A stretch of 64,000 nt of DNA from VXMO01 sp965205915 (GCA_965205915.1 OZ242191.1:558001-622000), one strand, 5' to 3'; positions 33,657 to 42,868 are shown, counted from the first letter of the stretch. Translations and numbers: made by a program. The notes: generated by a model not told the origin, from the sequence alone.

Positions 33657-34019
33657 GTGGCTTGGGACGTTGAGTACACGGACGAGTTCGGGCAGTGGTG
33701 GCAAGAGTTGACGGAGAACCAGCAAGACGCAGTTACTTCACGTGTCGAACTGCTGATGGAGTTGGGCCCGAATCTCCCTCATCCGTATTCATCCGACATC
33801 AGGGGCTCTCGTTATGGAGCAATGCGCGAACTCCGCACCCAGAGCAGGGGCAGGCCTCTCCGGGTGTTCTACGCCTTCGACCCACGGCGGTCGGCAATCC
33901 TCCTGATTGGCGGAGACAAGACGGGCAATGACAGATTCTACGAAGAATTCGTGCCTGTGGCCGACAATCTCTACGAAGAGCATCTTGAACAACTGCGAAG
34001 GGAGGGCTTAATCGAATGA
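33657..34019 (+). CDS. HigB/RelE-superfamily toxin (Gp49-like)
   Basis: A 120-residue protein from GTG 33657. It matches the Gp49/HigB pattern: VEYTDEFGQWWQELTENQQDAVTSRVELLMELGPNLPHPYSSDIRGSRYGAMRELR followed by RPLRVFYAFDPRRSAILLIGGDKTG. Such toxins cleave mRNA on the ribosome. The toxin comes first, as in higBA. Its stop overlaps the antitoxin start (ATGA). No ribosome binding site is needed if the transcript is leaderless as predicted. Confidence 0.85.
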   Translation: MAWDVEYTDEFGQWWQELTENQQDAVTSRVELLMELGPNLPHPYSSDIRGSRYGAMRELRTQSRGRPLRVFYAFDPRRSAILLIGGDKTGNDRFYEEFVPVADNLYEEHLEQLRREGLIE

Positions 34020-34357
34020 GTGGGAGGCGTCCATTCACCGAGCTGACCAAGGATTTCTCGCCGGAGCGCCGCCAGCGCATCGACGATATGAAGAGGGAAT
34101 TGCTGGCGGAAATGCCGCTGCATGAACTCCGCCGGGCACTAGAGTTGACACAGCGCGACTTGGCACGACTCCTCAACGTGAACCAGCCAGCGATCTCAAA
34201 AATCGAGCAGCGGAGCGATGTGTACATCTCCAGCCTGCGCTCTTACATTGAGGCGGCCGGCGGAAAGCTAAAGATCATCGCAGAGTTCCCAGAGGGCGAG
34301 GTGGCCATCACAAACTTCTCCGAGGTAGGAGAGGTTGAGAGGTTGCCTGAACGGTGA
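34016..34357 (+). CDS. XRE-family antitoxin (HigA-like)
   Basis: Partner of the preceding toxin, overlapping it by four bases. The 113-residue protein has a helix-turn-helix at about residues 40-75 (LRRALELTQRDLARLLNVNQPAISKIEQRSD), then SLRSYIEAAGGKLKIIAEFPEG, typical of antitoxins paired with Gp49-type toxins. It should bind and neutralise the toxin and repress the operon, perhaps at the inverted repeat at 33630-33645. Confidence 0.88.
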   Translation: MSGRRPFTELTKDFSPERRQRIDDMKRELLAEMPLHELRRALELTQRDLARLLNVNQPAISKIEQRSDVYISSLRSYIEAAGGKLKIIAEFPEGEVAITNFSEVGEVERLPER

Positions 34358-34377
34358 TGAATGTTGGGATATTTCGA

Positions 34378-34904
34378 ATGAGCGAACAACTCAACCGAGA
34401 AATAAAGGCCTACTGCCCAGACTTTGCGCCGGTGCGCCAAGTTCTTCGAGATTATATGGCAACCTTTGTCGAGGCTAAACAACAGGTGGACTACTATTCC
34501 ACTTGCCGGCCCTTGCGGACGAAGAGGGCACCCGACGACTCAAGCTCCGTGTTGAAGGCGAGAAGAGGGAACTGATCTATTACCAAGACCACCAGGAGTC
34601 AGACACCCGGGTCAGCCGGTTTCAACTATGGCAAATACGCGATCCTCTAGTCGAGGAAGTGCTAGATGTCGCGTTGGGCAGTCGAGTCATAGTACGAAAG
34701 CAGCGTGAGTTGTGGCACAAGGACAACATCAAGTTCAACCTCGACACAGTAGAAGACGTAGGCCAGATACTCGAGGTCGAAGCGCAGTCCGAAGATGGTC
34801 GTGACATTGAGGCCCAAGTCGAGGAGTACCGTCGTCTCCTCGTTCCCTATCTTGGCTCCTACATAACTTGTTCCAACGAGGACTTGGTAATCGCAGCCAA
34901 GTAG
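34378..34904 (+). pseudogene. CYTH-domain protein (class IV adenylate cyclase-like), frameshifted
   Basis: The first frame starts at ATG 34378 (NREIKAYCPDFAPVRQVL) and the rest continues in another frame to 34904 (HLPALADEEGTRRLKLRVEG; ELIYYQDHQESDTRVSR; GQILEVEA). The E-x-E-x-K-like strand and TRRLKLR are typical of CYTH/ThTPase-like enzymes that bind triphosphates. The break is at about 34497, where TATTCC would need one more T to restore VDYYFHLPALAD. Either a real frameshift or a sequencing error; restored length would be about 175 residues. Confidence 0.72.
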
Positions 34905-34950
34905 ATGCTCCAGAGTTGGCGCCTGCAACTTTTGGAGGCCATTTACACCG

Positions 34951-35528
34951 ATGAACAGTAAAGCCCCTCTCTGGTTGATAGTCACCGGCCCTTCAGCAGC
35001 AGGAAAGACAACTCTAGTCAAGCGAATATCCCAAGACCTGGCTATTCCTGCATTCGAGAAGGATGCAATTAAGGATGTCCTCTACCGAACCCTGAGCTTC
35101 AGAGACAATGACCGGTCTCGGCGGATCGGATTGAGCGCTATCAACCTGTTGTTCGCCACGGTCACTCAAATGCTGCGAGCGGGTACATCGCTCGTTACCG
35201 AGGCCAATTTCTACAGGCAATTCGACTCCGTGCGAGCCGCCGAGATTCTGAAGAACGTGGATGCGAGGGGCGTACAAGTACAATGCTCAGCCCCCCGGAG
35301 ACCTTAGTCGAACGAAACGCGCGCCGCCTCACGCCACCCGAATTGCGACCCGGCCACCACGTCATGCCCGCCGAAGAACTGCTGGAAGCAATCATATTCG
35401 GGATGTGGGACCCGCTGGATGTCCCTTCTGAGATCATTCGTGTGGATACTTCTGGGGCTTATGACTATGCAGACATCCTCCGGCGCATTCGTCAGGTAGC
35501 GCCTCAACTAACCGGGAAGGTGAACTGA
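34951..35528 (+). pseudogene. P-loop kinase (AAA_33-like), frameshifted
   Basis: ATG 34951 opens a frame with Walker A TGPSAAGKTTLVKRIS, which stops early at 35307. The missing C-terminal part (PPETLVERNARRLTPPELRPGHH to VDTSGAYDYADILRRIRQ) is in the next frame to 35528. The break lies at a C6 tract (35291-35296); a seventh C would restore CSAPPETLVERN. Restored length is about 192 residues. Similar small kinases phosphorylate unknown substrates; the gene follows the broken CYTH gene closely. Confidence 0.72.
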
Positions 35529-35569
35529 GCATCGAATCGGGCTTACGAAGCGTGGGAATTCGCCAAGGT

Positions 35570-35964
35570 TTACAACCCTCGCGCTCCCTTTAGTGATGCC
35601 ATACGCTGATCAAGCGTCAGCACGGGCAGGTTTTGATGCGAGTAGTCGTCCGTGATCAGGCGGTCGATTGCGCCTGCGCCTCCGCTTGACTCAAGCAGGT
35701 CTATGATTGCACGTCCGTTTAGGGGCGACACTAGGCCGCTTCTTAGGGCATTGGCCAGCCCTGCTCTCACGGAGTCCATGTCGATGCCGTAGTGGTGCTG
35801 AATGGCGATGTAGGCCTCGCCTATGACCTGGTGGAGGCGAACACTTCATCCCCTTGCTCGACCAGCTTGGTGAGTTCCTGAACGCAGTGTTCGTATATGT
35901 CCGTCGGATCGCCGGTGACCAATCGCACGAGCACCGAGGTATCAATCCCCAAGCGCCGGGTCAT
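35570..35964 (-). pseudogene. PIN-domain toxin (VapC-like), frameshifted
   Basis: From ATG 35964 the frame reads MTRRLGIDTSVLVRLVTGDP with the PIN acidic residue D8, then TAG at 35821-35823. A second frame continues with QVIGEAYIAIQHHYGIDMDSV and further to LTLDQRMASLKGARGL at 35570. A one-base change near 35830 joins them. The start overlaps the AbrB antitoxin gene by 23 bp. A PIN ribonuclease with its antitoxin intact and toxin broken could be a decayed module. Confidence 0.75.
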
Positions 35965-36184
35965 AGACACTCTCCCTGAAAGCGCGAATATCGAGTGGCG
36001 GGTGGCCCGGCGATATCTTGTCGCGCAACCCTGCGAGCCTGGAAAGGTCTATTCGTCGCGGACGCAGGACGTATCCATCCTGCCCTTCTTCCAGTTCCAG
36101 TTGATCACCGGGGCCAACGCCCAACTGCTCCAGCACCTTAGCCGGAAACGTGACTTGTCTCTTTGACGTGACTTTGATCAACAT
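35942..36184 (-). CDS. AbrB/MazE-family antitoxin
   Basis: An 80-residue protein from ATG 36184; the longer open frame upstream is not supported. A swapped-hairpin DNA-binding motif MLIKVTSKRQVTFPAKVLEQLGVGPGDQLEL covers residues 1-31, and the C-terminal part (RPRRIDLSRLAGLRDKI...SVYDPALGD) would grip the toxin. Upstream of and overlapping a PIN-domain gene, as in VapBC. It should repress its own operon. Confidence 0.85.
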   Translation of the reverse strand: MLIKVTSKRQVTFPAKVLEQLGVGPGDQLELEEGQDGYVLRPRRIDLSRLAGLRDKISPGHPPLDIRAFRESVYDPALGD

Positions 36185-36305
36185 GGGTTTCTCCTTACCG
36201 CAACAGTATTGATGTAAGGAATGAGCGTCAAGGCGATCCGGCGCCTCTGATTGTCCGGCCATTGCCCTCACTTATAGAACTGTGGACAAAGCCCAAGAAA
36301 CAAAG

Positions 36306-36381
36306 TGGTGCCCCCAAGGGGACTCGAACCCCTGTCGGCGGCTTGAAGGGCCGCAGTCCTAGGCCACTAGACGATAGGGGC
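36306..36381 (-). tRNA. tRNA-Glu (TTC)
   Basis: Cloverleaf on the minus strand: GCCCCTA pairs with TGGGGGC, the anticodon loop CCTTCAA gives TTC, the T-arm is AGGGGTTCGAGTCCCCT, and CCA is encoded at 36306-36308. Confidence 0.96.
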
Positions 36382-36519
36382 GTGTGACAACTACACCACT
36401 TCTATCATAGCCTCAACTCGCCATCTTCGCGCTCTTTACCATCCCCCACGCAGGCAGGAGGCCCATGCCACCCGCCGGCGCGACCGTGCGTACTGGCAAA
36501 TACCCCCCATAATTGACCC

Positions 36520-37176
36520 ATGAAGAACAGGCCGATCTCCGTCTTCCTGAACTCGCTCGGCATCGCCGGAGTTGAGCAGCAGGCCATTGCCCGCGCCGTC
36601 CTCGAGAACGAGGGCTATACGCGCGCCGGCAGGACCAACATGGCCGTCCACAAGGAGGCCGCCGCGCAGGAGTCACTCGATGCTCAATTGGCATTCCACT
36701 GCTCCACTCCCACTTGCCGCCAATCCCTACAGAGTCAGGAAAGCGACGCGGCGTCGCCCCGCCGCCTCATCCAGGTTGAACGTGGCGCCTGCGAAGTCTG
36801 CGAAGGCTCCGCCGACCGCCGCGCGCTCGCTGAGATGGGCATCGCCATGACCGAGGCCGGACTTTCCCGAGCAGTCGTCGTTGGCGGCACGGATCAAAAG
36901 GCCGCCAAGATTCGAGAACTTAGCCCGAATTCACTTCAGTGGCGATTTGTCGATGGGCTGGTAAACATCAACCAACGCGACGCCGCGAGCGATCTCAAGT
37001 GGGCGGACGTTGTCGTCATTTGGGCGACGACGCCCCTGCCCCATCGCGTATCGAATCTCTATAGCAAGGCCGGCCACACCATCACGTCGCCGACCAGCGG
37101 CATCGCGGTTCTCGCGCGTGAGGCCGCAAAGTTTGCCCGCGGCCAAGCACGACGGCAGGAATCCTCCGCACGCTAG
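36520..37176 (+). CDS. Cys-motif protein with DUF2325-like C terminus
   Basis: A 218-residue protein. The C-terminal part (about 125-210) reads SRAVVVGGTDQKAAKIRELSPNS...FVDGLVNINQRDAASDLKWADVVVIWATTPLPHRVSNLY, the layout of DUF2325 domains. The middle has FHCSTPTCRQS and GACEVCEGS, a possible zinc site of CxxxxC and CxxC. The N terminus is helical. There is no clear ribosome binding site at ATG 36520. Biochemical role is unknown. Confidence 0.6.
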   Translation: MKNRPISVFLNSLGIAGVEQQAIARAVLENEGYTRAGRTNMAVHKEAAAQESLDAQLAFHCSTPTCRQSLQSQESDAASPRRLIQVERGACEVCEGSADRRALAEMGIAMTEAGLSRAVVVGGTDQKAAKIRELSPNSLQWRFVDGLVNINQRDAASDLKWADVVVIWATTPLPHRVSNLYSKAGHTITSPTSGIAVLAREAAKFARGQARRQESSAR

Positions 37177-37190
37177 CTTCCAATGGTTCG

Positions 37191-37823
37191 CTATCGAAAA
37201 TACCCTTGATCCCCGGGCTCGAACCCTAGTGTCTCCGCAAACCCGGCATTGATCTCAAGCGCGTACTGTGCCGGCGCTGCGCTCGGATATGTCCGCAGTT
37301 CGGAATTGGGCGCGCCCGGCTGCGGGATCATCGTCTGGATATCCACGACGACGCCCCTGGAATCGATGTAGAGAATATCCAGCGGGATCAGCGTGTTCTT
37401 CATCCAGAAATTGAGCGTGTTTTCGGACGAAAAGACGAATAGCATTCCCGTGTCTTCCGGCAGGCTCTCGCGGTGCATCAGTCCGCGACCCCTCTCCGCG
37501 GGCGTCGCCGCAATCTCCAACTCAAAGACGTGACCATTCAGCCACATCTGCCGAACCGACGCCGCATCCTCCACATCCGTGATGAGTAGAAAGCCCTCCT
37601 CAAGCGGTATCGGGGTGGGCGTGGCGCTTGGCGTAGGTAAGGCGGTGGCTGTTGGCGCCGCCGTTGATGTCGGCATGAGAGCCACTATCTCCGGAGGTTG
37701 AGTCACGGGCGCCCGCGTCGATGTTGGCGGCTCACCTGTTCCGCACGCCGCAAGGGCCAACAAAAGGAGCGCCGCAACAGCGCCGGAAAGGAGAGTGAAA
37801 CGCACAGTCATACAGCCAAGCAT
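37191..37823 (-). CDS. DUF192-domain lipoprotein
   Basis: A signal sequence TLLSGAVAALLLLALAACG ends in a lipobox with Cys at about 27, and a low-complexity Pro/Thr linker follows (to about 75). The C-terminal 115 residues are DUF192: MWLNGHVFELEIAATPAERGRGLMHRESLPEDTGMLFVF, FWMKNTLIPLDILYID. DUF192 proteins are small beta-rich secreted proteins of unknown function. Starts at 37823 or 37811 are both possible. Monocistronic. Confidence 0.88.
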   Translation of the reverse strand: MLGCMTVRFTLLSGAVAALLLLALAACGTGEPPTSTRAPVTQPPEIVALMPTSTAAPTATALPTPSATPTPIPLEEGFLLITDVEDAASVRQMWLNGHVFELEIAATPAERGRGLMHRESLPEDTGMLFVFSSENTLNFWMKNTLIPLDILYIDSRGVVVDIQTMIPQPGAPNSELRTYPSAAPAQYALEINAGFAETLGFEPGDQGYFR

Positions 37824-37892
37824 ACAAGGTTCATTTGGTAGACTTGACTGGCAGGGGGGCGATAACCGTCCACAGGTTTCACTTCAATTCAT

Positions 37893-37967
37893 GCCAGCGT
37901 AGCTCAGGGGTAGAGCAGCGGTTTCGTAAACCGCAGGTCATCGGTTCAATTCCGATCGCTGGCTCCA
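37893..37967 (+). tRNA. tRNA-Thr (CGT)
   Basis: GCCAGCG pairs with CGCTGGC, the anticodon loop TTCGTAA gives CGT, the T-arm is CGGTTCAATTCCG, and CCA is encoded at 37965-37967. Confidence 0.96.
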
Positions 37968-37997
37968 TTTTTACCCATCTGTCAACCGGACAGACCC

Positions 37998-38023
37998 GCA
38001 GCGCCACCGACCAAAGGCGCTGC
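37998..38023 (+). terminator. Hairpin downstream of tRNA-Thr, possible terminator
   Basis: GCAGCGCC (37998-38005) pairs with GGCGCTGC (38016-38023), followed by the weak T-rich TTCTCAGATTCTT. The rest of the 390-bp gap to the DUF502 gene shows only a candidate promoter at 38253. Confidence 0.45.
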
Positions 38024-38252
38024 TTCTCAGATTCTTCCGGCAGGCCTCGCCTGAGACATGCGGCGTCACTCGCGTTCCTTCCCTGCGTTACCACACTATG
38101 GTCTGGTGAATAATGGCCAGTAAGTGAAGGATGTGGAATCAGTTGAGGTTTCCGAAATCAAGTGCAATCACTCATTGTGGCCAGATGCCCATCAGTGCGC
38201 TTAGGTTCCGCTCTATTCCGCTTACCACGGATTAAAGCATCCCGCACTGGAA

Positions 38253-38281
38253 TTGCTTGTGCTAGAGTACGTTCGTATGGT
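38253..38281 (+). promoter_or_regulatory. Candidate promoter of the DUF502 gene
   Basis: TTGCTT (38253-38258), a 17-bp spacer and TATGGT (38276-38281), about 75 bp before the ATG. Moderate match only. Confidence 0.4.
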
Positions 38282-38357
38282 CGTCAAGACCTGCGGCCTC
38301 GCGACCACACGCCATTTGCGGTCGGAGCCCTCATGACACAACACGGGAGGTGAACCG

Positions 38358-39212
38358 ATGAGCACCGATAACAGTGGTATGGGAGCCCCCACGGGTGGGG
38401 ACGCGCCGACCGGGTCGGGCGGTTCTGGCAAGAAGGGGCCGCTTTCGTCAGTTGAACAACATGTCCAAAGGCGAGTCATGGACGGCCTGTTTGAGCTTGT
38501 CCCCCTGCTCGTAACAATCGCCGCAGTCGCCTTCCTTGTTGGCTACGCGGACGCCCTTATCAGGCCAATCATCCAGTTGCTGGATCTGCCCACACTGGAC
38601 ATTGTGATCGGCGACCTAGACGTGAGTTTGGGATTGGACTTCTGGGGCATCGGCGCAATCGTTCTTGCCGTCATCTTCTATCTTGTCGGCCTTCTTATAA
38701 CAGTCACCCTTGGCCGCAAGGTGATGGATGTCTTTAGCACCGTTCTCGGCGCGCTCCCCGTCGTCAAGGTCGTCTACGGAATGATGAAGCAGGCCATGTC
38801 CTCCATCGGCAGCACCAAGACAAACTTCAGCCGCGTCGTTTTTGTCGAGTGGCCGCGTGAGGGCATGATCGCTCTCGGCTTCGTGACCGGGCGTATCTAT
38901 TCGCCGGAGACACACGCCTCCATGGTCAGCGTGTACATTCCGACCATCCCGAATCCGACGTCCGGCAACATGGCATTCGTGTTTGAGGACGATGTTATCG
39001 AAACGAACCTCAACCCCGATGACGCGATGAAGTTGGTCTTCTCAGGTGGCATAGTCCTGCCTGAAACGGTCAATCTGGCACGGTTGCCGGCGGATCTTGA
39101 AGAGCATCGAGTGGCTGATCTAACCGGCACATTCAGGACTATGTCCGCTCCTGAAGCAGGCGATGATTGGCCCACCCCAGCCGTATCCCAAGAGACCGGC
39201 CCCGTCTCCTAA
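38358..39212 (+). CDS. DUF502 family membrane protein
   Basis: A 284-residue protein from ATG 38358 with GGGAGGTG upstream. The first 30 residues are Gly/Ser-rich; two long membrane segments follow (about 48-70 and 95-120), then VMDVFSTVLGALPVVKVVYGMMKQAM and FVEWPREGMIALGFVTG, the DUF502 core. The family is of unknown function and is thought to sit in the cytoplasmic membrane. The C terminus is disordered. It converges with the histidine kinase across a bidirectional terminator. Confidence 0.88.
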   Translation: MSTDNSGMGAPTGGDAPTGSGGSGKKGPLSSVEQHVQRRVMDGLFELVPLLVTIAAVAFLVGYADALIRPIIQLLDLPTLDIVIGDLDVSLGLDFWGIGAIVLAVIFYLVGLLITVTLGRKVMDVFSTVLGALPVVKVVYGMMKQAMSSIGSTKTNFSRVVFVEWPREGMIALGFVTGRIYSPETHASMVSVYIPTIPNPTSGNMAFVFEDDVIETNLNPDDAMKLVFSGGIVLPETVNLARLPADLEEHRVADLTGTFRTMSAPEAGDDWPTPAVSQETGPVS

Positions 39213-39239
39213 GCAAGCGCGCTCGCTGCTGAGAATCAA

Positions 39240-39267
39240 AGAGGGGCGGCTCACGAGCCGCCCCTCT
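39240..39267. terminator. Bidirectional intrinsic terminator between convergent genes
   Basis: AGAGGGGCGGCT (39240-39251) pairs perfectly with AGCCGCCCCTCT (39256-39267) over a four-base loop. Short T-containing tails follow on both strands (TATT on plus, TTTGATT on minus). Confidence 0.8.
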
Positions 39268-39295
39268 TATTGGTCAAACTGAATCTGCTTGCCTG

Positions 39296-41620
39296 CTATT
39301 CCTCCGCTGTCCCCACCGCCTCGACGTCCTCCGCTTCCGCCTGCAACTGCTGCATCTCTTCCTCGGTCGCGTCCTTTGTGGACACCAGAGGAATATCGAT
39401 GTACATCTCCGTGTATTCGTTGATCTTCGTGTCTACGGAGATCGACCCGCCGTGGCGACGCACGATGTCGTTGGATATCGCCAGGCCCAGGCCGGTTCCC
39501 TTCTCAGGCGGCTTGGTCGTGAAGAAGGGATTGAATATCTTTTCCTTCACCTCGTCGGGCATCCCGATACCATTGTCCCGGATTGTCACACGGATCTTCT
39601 TGTCGTCGCGACGTGTCTTCAGCAAGAGCATCGGCATGTAGTCTCGAGCCTTGCCCTCCTCCGCGAGGTTCTTGCGACGGAGATCCGTCGCGTAGCACGC
39701 ATTTGCCACCATATTCAGGAAGACACGCCCAAGCTCCTGCGGAATCACCTCCACAGTGCCGACATTGGGGTCGTAGTCCTCCTCCGCCGTCAGGTTGAAT
39801 TCCGAGTCGGTCGCCCGTTGGCTGTGGTATGCCAGCCGATACTGCTGGTCGACGAGGACGTTCATGTTAACGTGCTCCCACTCGCCGGAATCGCGGCCAA
39901 TCTGGAGCATGTCATGAACGATGCGATTCGCCCGATCACCATGAGACTTGATCCGCCCAAGGTTATCGTGCAGGTCCCCCACAACCTCATCCACAAACGT
40001 ACGCTGATCCTCGGACAGGTCGAACTTTTCGTCGTCCATGATCTCCTTGAGCTCGTCCACCAGCTCCTGGGAGGCCTCTGAAAAGTTGTTCATGAAGTTC
40101 AGGGGGTTGCGTATTTCATGCGCCACGCCGGCGGTCAACTCACCCAACGCAGCCAGTTTCTCGCGGAGCACAATCTGTCCCTGTGCTCGCCGCAGCTGAC
40201 CCAGCACACCCTCAAGCTCCTCATTCTTGTCCTGCAACTCATTCGCGAGCTGCTCTACGAGGTTCAACCGTTGAACCTCCAGGGCGTGCCGTCTGAAGAC
40301 CTCAAGCGCGGAGGCCATCACCGCGACTTCATCCTGGCCGCCAATGTCCACGGAGGACTCCAGGTCTCCCTCCGCCATGCTTTGCATACGGTTGGAGAGC
40401 GTGTTCAGTCGCCTGAGCAGAATGCGCCCTATGAACAGCCAAATCACCAGCAGGGCGCCCACGATGCTGAATACGGTAATGACAACAAGCAGGATGCGCC
40501 CCGTCTGGATGGCCTGGGATGACGCGGCTGTGGCTTCTACGGTGCCTTGCTGTGACGATATAACCAGGCCGTCCACCTCGGCCAGCAACTCAATCGAGAG
40601 GGAGCGGTTACTCTCCAGGAGTTGACGCTGGGCCTCCGAGATCCGCAGAGACTTCTGGACAACGTCGTAGATCCCGTCCTCATTCAGTCCAAGGGCAAAC
40701 AGACCCAGCAGAATCGGCTGCGCCTGGTCATGTATCTCCGTGCCGGTCAACGTGGTCAAATTACGATCAATCCTGCTTGTCGCTGCCTCGAACTCATCTC
40801 GGAGTGAATCGACCAGCCTCGGGTCCGCTGCAGTGAACGCGCTCGCCAACTGCTCTCCGCCAAGTTTTGCGTCGGATTGAATCTCAACCAGCCGCCGGTA
40901 CCTCTCGACCTGTTCCTCTGAAAAGTGCTCCAGCCTCTGAGCCTGCTGCTGATCAATGGCCGGGTAGCCGGTCATGATGTAGAAGAGTTGATCATCAATC
41001 GCAGGCACAAGCACAGAGTCAAGCTGCAGACCCAGTGAAGCAAGCCTGATCTGATGAGCGCCACGCAGGTCATTCAACTCAAACGTATCGTTCGTTTGAC
41101 TGGCAATTGAGTCAATATTTGAAAGCAGCGTATTCGCATAGTCCCTGATGATTCGCGTGTGCTCAGGGTCAACGCCCGGCTGGGCCTCCAGCGAAAGCAT
41201 CTCCTGCTCGAACGCGCCATACGCAACGTCGATTTGCGCGACAACACGCTGAAACTCGGCTCTGCTCTCCGCCACCGTCAAGCTCGGCGCGGCCGCGACG
41301 AGTGTCTGGCCGTATTGCGCAATGCCAAAGGCAGATGCCAACTCCGGCACGCTACCCTCATTCACTTGCACCTGCGCATCATTGATGCTGTTGAAAGAGA
41401 ACCACGCCACCAAACTCGCCAGCAACGTCAGCATCACCGCTCCACCGATGCTGATGTACAACTGCGTTGAGATGCGAATCCGCCCCAGCAGCTTTCCCCA
41501 GATGCCCCTCACGGGTGGCGCATGCCATTCCCCGTCGTCTCCGGCGTCTCCGCCCGGGGCCGTCTGTCCTGCGCCCCTGCGCCCAAACGAAAATAGTTTG
41601 CCAAGTAGTGGGATCTTCAT
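39296..41620 (-). CDS. Membrane sensor histidine kinase
   Basis: A 774-residue two-component kinase. TM1 is at about 54-76, a large helical extracytoplasmic domain at about 80-370, TM2 at about 375-398, HAMP at about 397-450 and a coiled coil at about 445-485. The H-box GVAHEIRNPLNFMNNF puts the phosphorylated His at about 501. The catalytic domain has N-box NMVANACYAT, DNGIGMP, FNPFFTTK and GTGLGLAI. The next gene upstream is a ligand-binding lipoprotein whose end overlaps this start, so the lipoprotein may present a ligand to the kinase. Confidence 0.93.
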   Translation of the reverse strand: MKIPLLGKLFSFGRRGAGQTAPGGDAGDDGEWHAPPVRGIWGKLLGRIRISTQLYISIGGAVMLTLLASLVAWFSFNSINDAQVQVNEGSVPELASAFGIAQYGQTLVAAAPSLTVAESRAEFQRVVAQIDVAYGAFEQEMLSLEAQPGVDPEHTRIIRDYANTLLSNIDSIASQTNDTFELNDLRGAHQIRLASLGLQLDSVLVPAIDDQLFYIMTGYPAIDQQQAQRLEHFSEEQVERYRRLVEIQSDAKLGGEQLASAFTAADPRLVDSLRDEFEAATSRIDRNLTTLTGTEIHDQAQPILLGLFALGLNEDGIYDVVQKSLRISEAQRQLLESNRSLSIELLAEVDGLVISSQQGTVEATAASSQAIQTGRILLVVITVFSIVGALLVIWLFIGRILLRRLNTLSNRMQSMAEGDLESSVDIGGQDEVAVMASALEVFRRHALEVQRLNLVEQLANELQDKNEELEGVLGQLRRAQGQIVLREKLAALGELTAGVAHEIRNPLNFMNNFSEASQELVDELKEIMDDEKFDLSEDQRTFVDEVVGDLHDNLGRIKSHGDRANRIVHDMLQIGRDSGEWEHVNMNVLVDQQYRLAYHSQRATDSEFNLTAEEDYDPNVGTVEVIPQELGRVFLNMVANACYATDLRRKNLAEEGKARDYMPMLLLKTRRDDKKIRVTIRDNGIGMPDEVKEKIFNPFFTTKPPEKGTGLGLAISNDIVRRHGGSISVDTKINEYTEMYIDIPLVSTKDATEEEMQQLQAEAEDVEAVGTAEE

Positions 41621-42855
41621 GACACTGACTCCACAAGGGTCTGTACGGGATGATAGACGCCGTCAGTTCCGATAACCGTGAGATACACGGCATCTGAGCC
41701 TTGGTTATCGTTTTCTCCGAACCGCAACTGAAAGCCGTCTATGTTGATCAGGAATGATCTCTTGATATGCTCAAGAAAACACTGGCGATCCAGATCCTCG
41801 CCGCATGCCGCAAGCCCGGCTATTGCCAACCTGCCCGCAAGGTATCCTTCAAGAGAATAGAAATTGGCTTCAGCTTCCTCATCGTAGGCGCGTAGAGCGT
41901 TTTCAAAGATGGCCGCAATCCGCTCCGGTTCCACCGTCACCAGTGGCATCACCTGTGTCGCGTAGACCCCGGCGCCGCCGTTCCCCAGTTGTTCCAGCAA
42001 TCTTTTGTTGGCTGCGACGGAAACCGTGTAGAACTGCGTGTGCATGCCGGTGCGTTTCGCCCACTTGATCATCTCTATCACCGGCTCGAATGTGCCGATA
42101 AGGAGCACGGCTTGTGGATGGGCTGGGGCAAGATCAAGCAGAGCCGTTTTGATAGCGTTTGTATTGGCGGTGTACAGGCCAACCGCGATGGGTTCCATTT
42201 CACGCGCTCGCAGCGCGTTTACTGCCCCCGCATACCCGCTCCGCCCATACGCGTCATCCTGGTACATGAGGCCAATGCGCGTAAGCTTACGCTCATTGAT
42301 GAGGTATTCAATGATGGCTTCTGTCTCTTGGCTATAGGAAGCGCGTAGGTTTATCACATTGTCCGCCGCCCCCTCGCGGAGAAACTCCGCGCCGGTAAAC
42401 GGCGCGACGTACGGGATACCCGCATCCGCGGTCATGGGCAATACTGCGCGGCCCGTTGGGGTCCCGGCTGAGCCGAGGATCGCAAAGACCTGTTCATCTT
42501 CAATGAAGCGCTCTGTGTTTCTGATGGCCTTTGCCGGCTCATAGTCGTCATCCAGTGTGATCAGGCTGAGCTTACGGCCGGCTACGCCGCCACGGGAGTT
42601 GATCTCGTGGAAGGCCGTCTCAATCCCCATCTGCAGACTCGTGCCGATCTCGCCAAAGTCCACCGACTGCCCAAAAACAACCTGATCGCTAGTCACACCG
42701 GGAGTACCGGAAATGGGAGTTTGGGTCGGAACAGGCTCCGGCGTGGGGTCTTCTGACTGACCGGGGATGGCAATTTGTGGCAGACAGCCGCCCAGCAGCA
42801 TCGTGGCTCCGACAGCTATGACAAAGACTACTCGGGCCAGCTTTGGGCTCAACAT
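41617..42855 (-). CDS. Periplasmic ligand-binding lipoprotein (branched-chain amino acid ABC type)
   Basis: A 412-residue secreted protein with a lipobox (VGATMLLGGC, Cys at about 24), then a Pro/Thr linker and a type I binding-protein fold: VVFGQSVDFGEIGTSLQMGIETAFHEINSRGGVAGRKLSLITLDDDYEP. No permease or ATPase genes are near; instead its stop overlaps the start of the kinase gene. It is therefore likely a sensor component rather than a transporter subunit. Ligand is unknown. Confidence 0.9.
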   Translation of the reverse strand: MLSPKLARVVFVIAVGATMLLGGCLPQIAIPGQSEDPTPEPVPTQTPISGTPGVTSDQVVFGQSVDFGEIGTSLQMGIETAFHEINSRGGVAGRKLSLITLDDDYEPAKAIRNTERFIEDEQVFAILGSAGTPTGRAVLPMTADAGIPYVAPFTGAEFLREGAADNVINLRASYSQETEAIIEYLINERKLTRIGLMYQDDAYGRSGYAGAVNALRAREMEPIAVGLYTANTNAIKTALLDLAPAHPQAVLLIGTFEPVIEMIKWAKRTGMHTQFYTVSVAANKRLLEQLGNGGAGVYATQVMPLVTVEPERIAAIFENALRAYDEEAEANFYSLEGYLAGRLAIAGLAACGEDLDRQCFLEHIKRSFLINIDGFQLRFGENDNQGSDAVYLTVIGTDGVYHPVQTLVESVS

Positions 42856-42868
42856 CCCAGCCTCGTTG

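Noticed and set aside
33225..36300. Prophage or integrative element
   Set aside because: Toxin-antitoxin pairs and broken genes are present, but no integrase, structural gene or direct repeats at tRNA-Glu were found.
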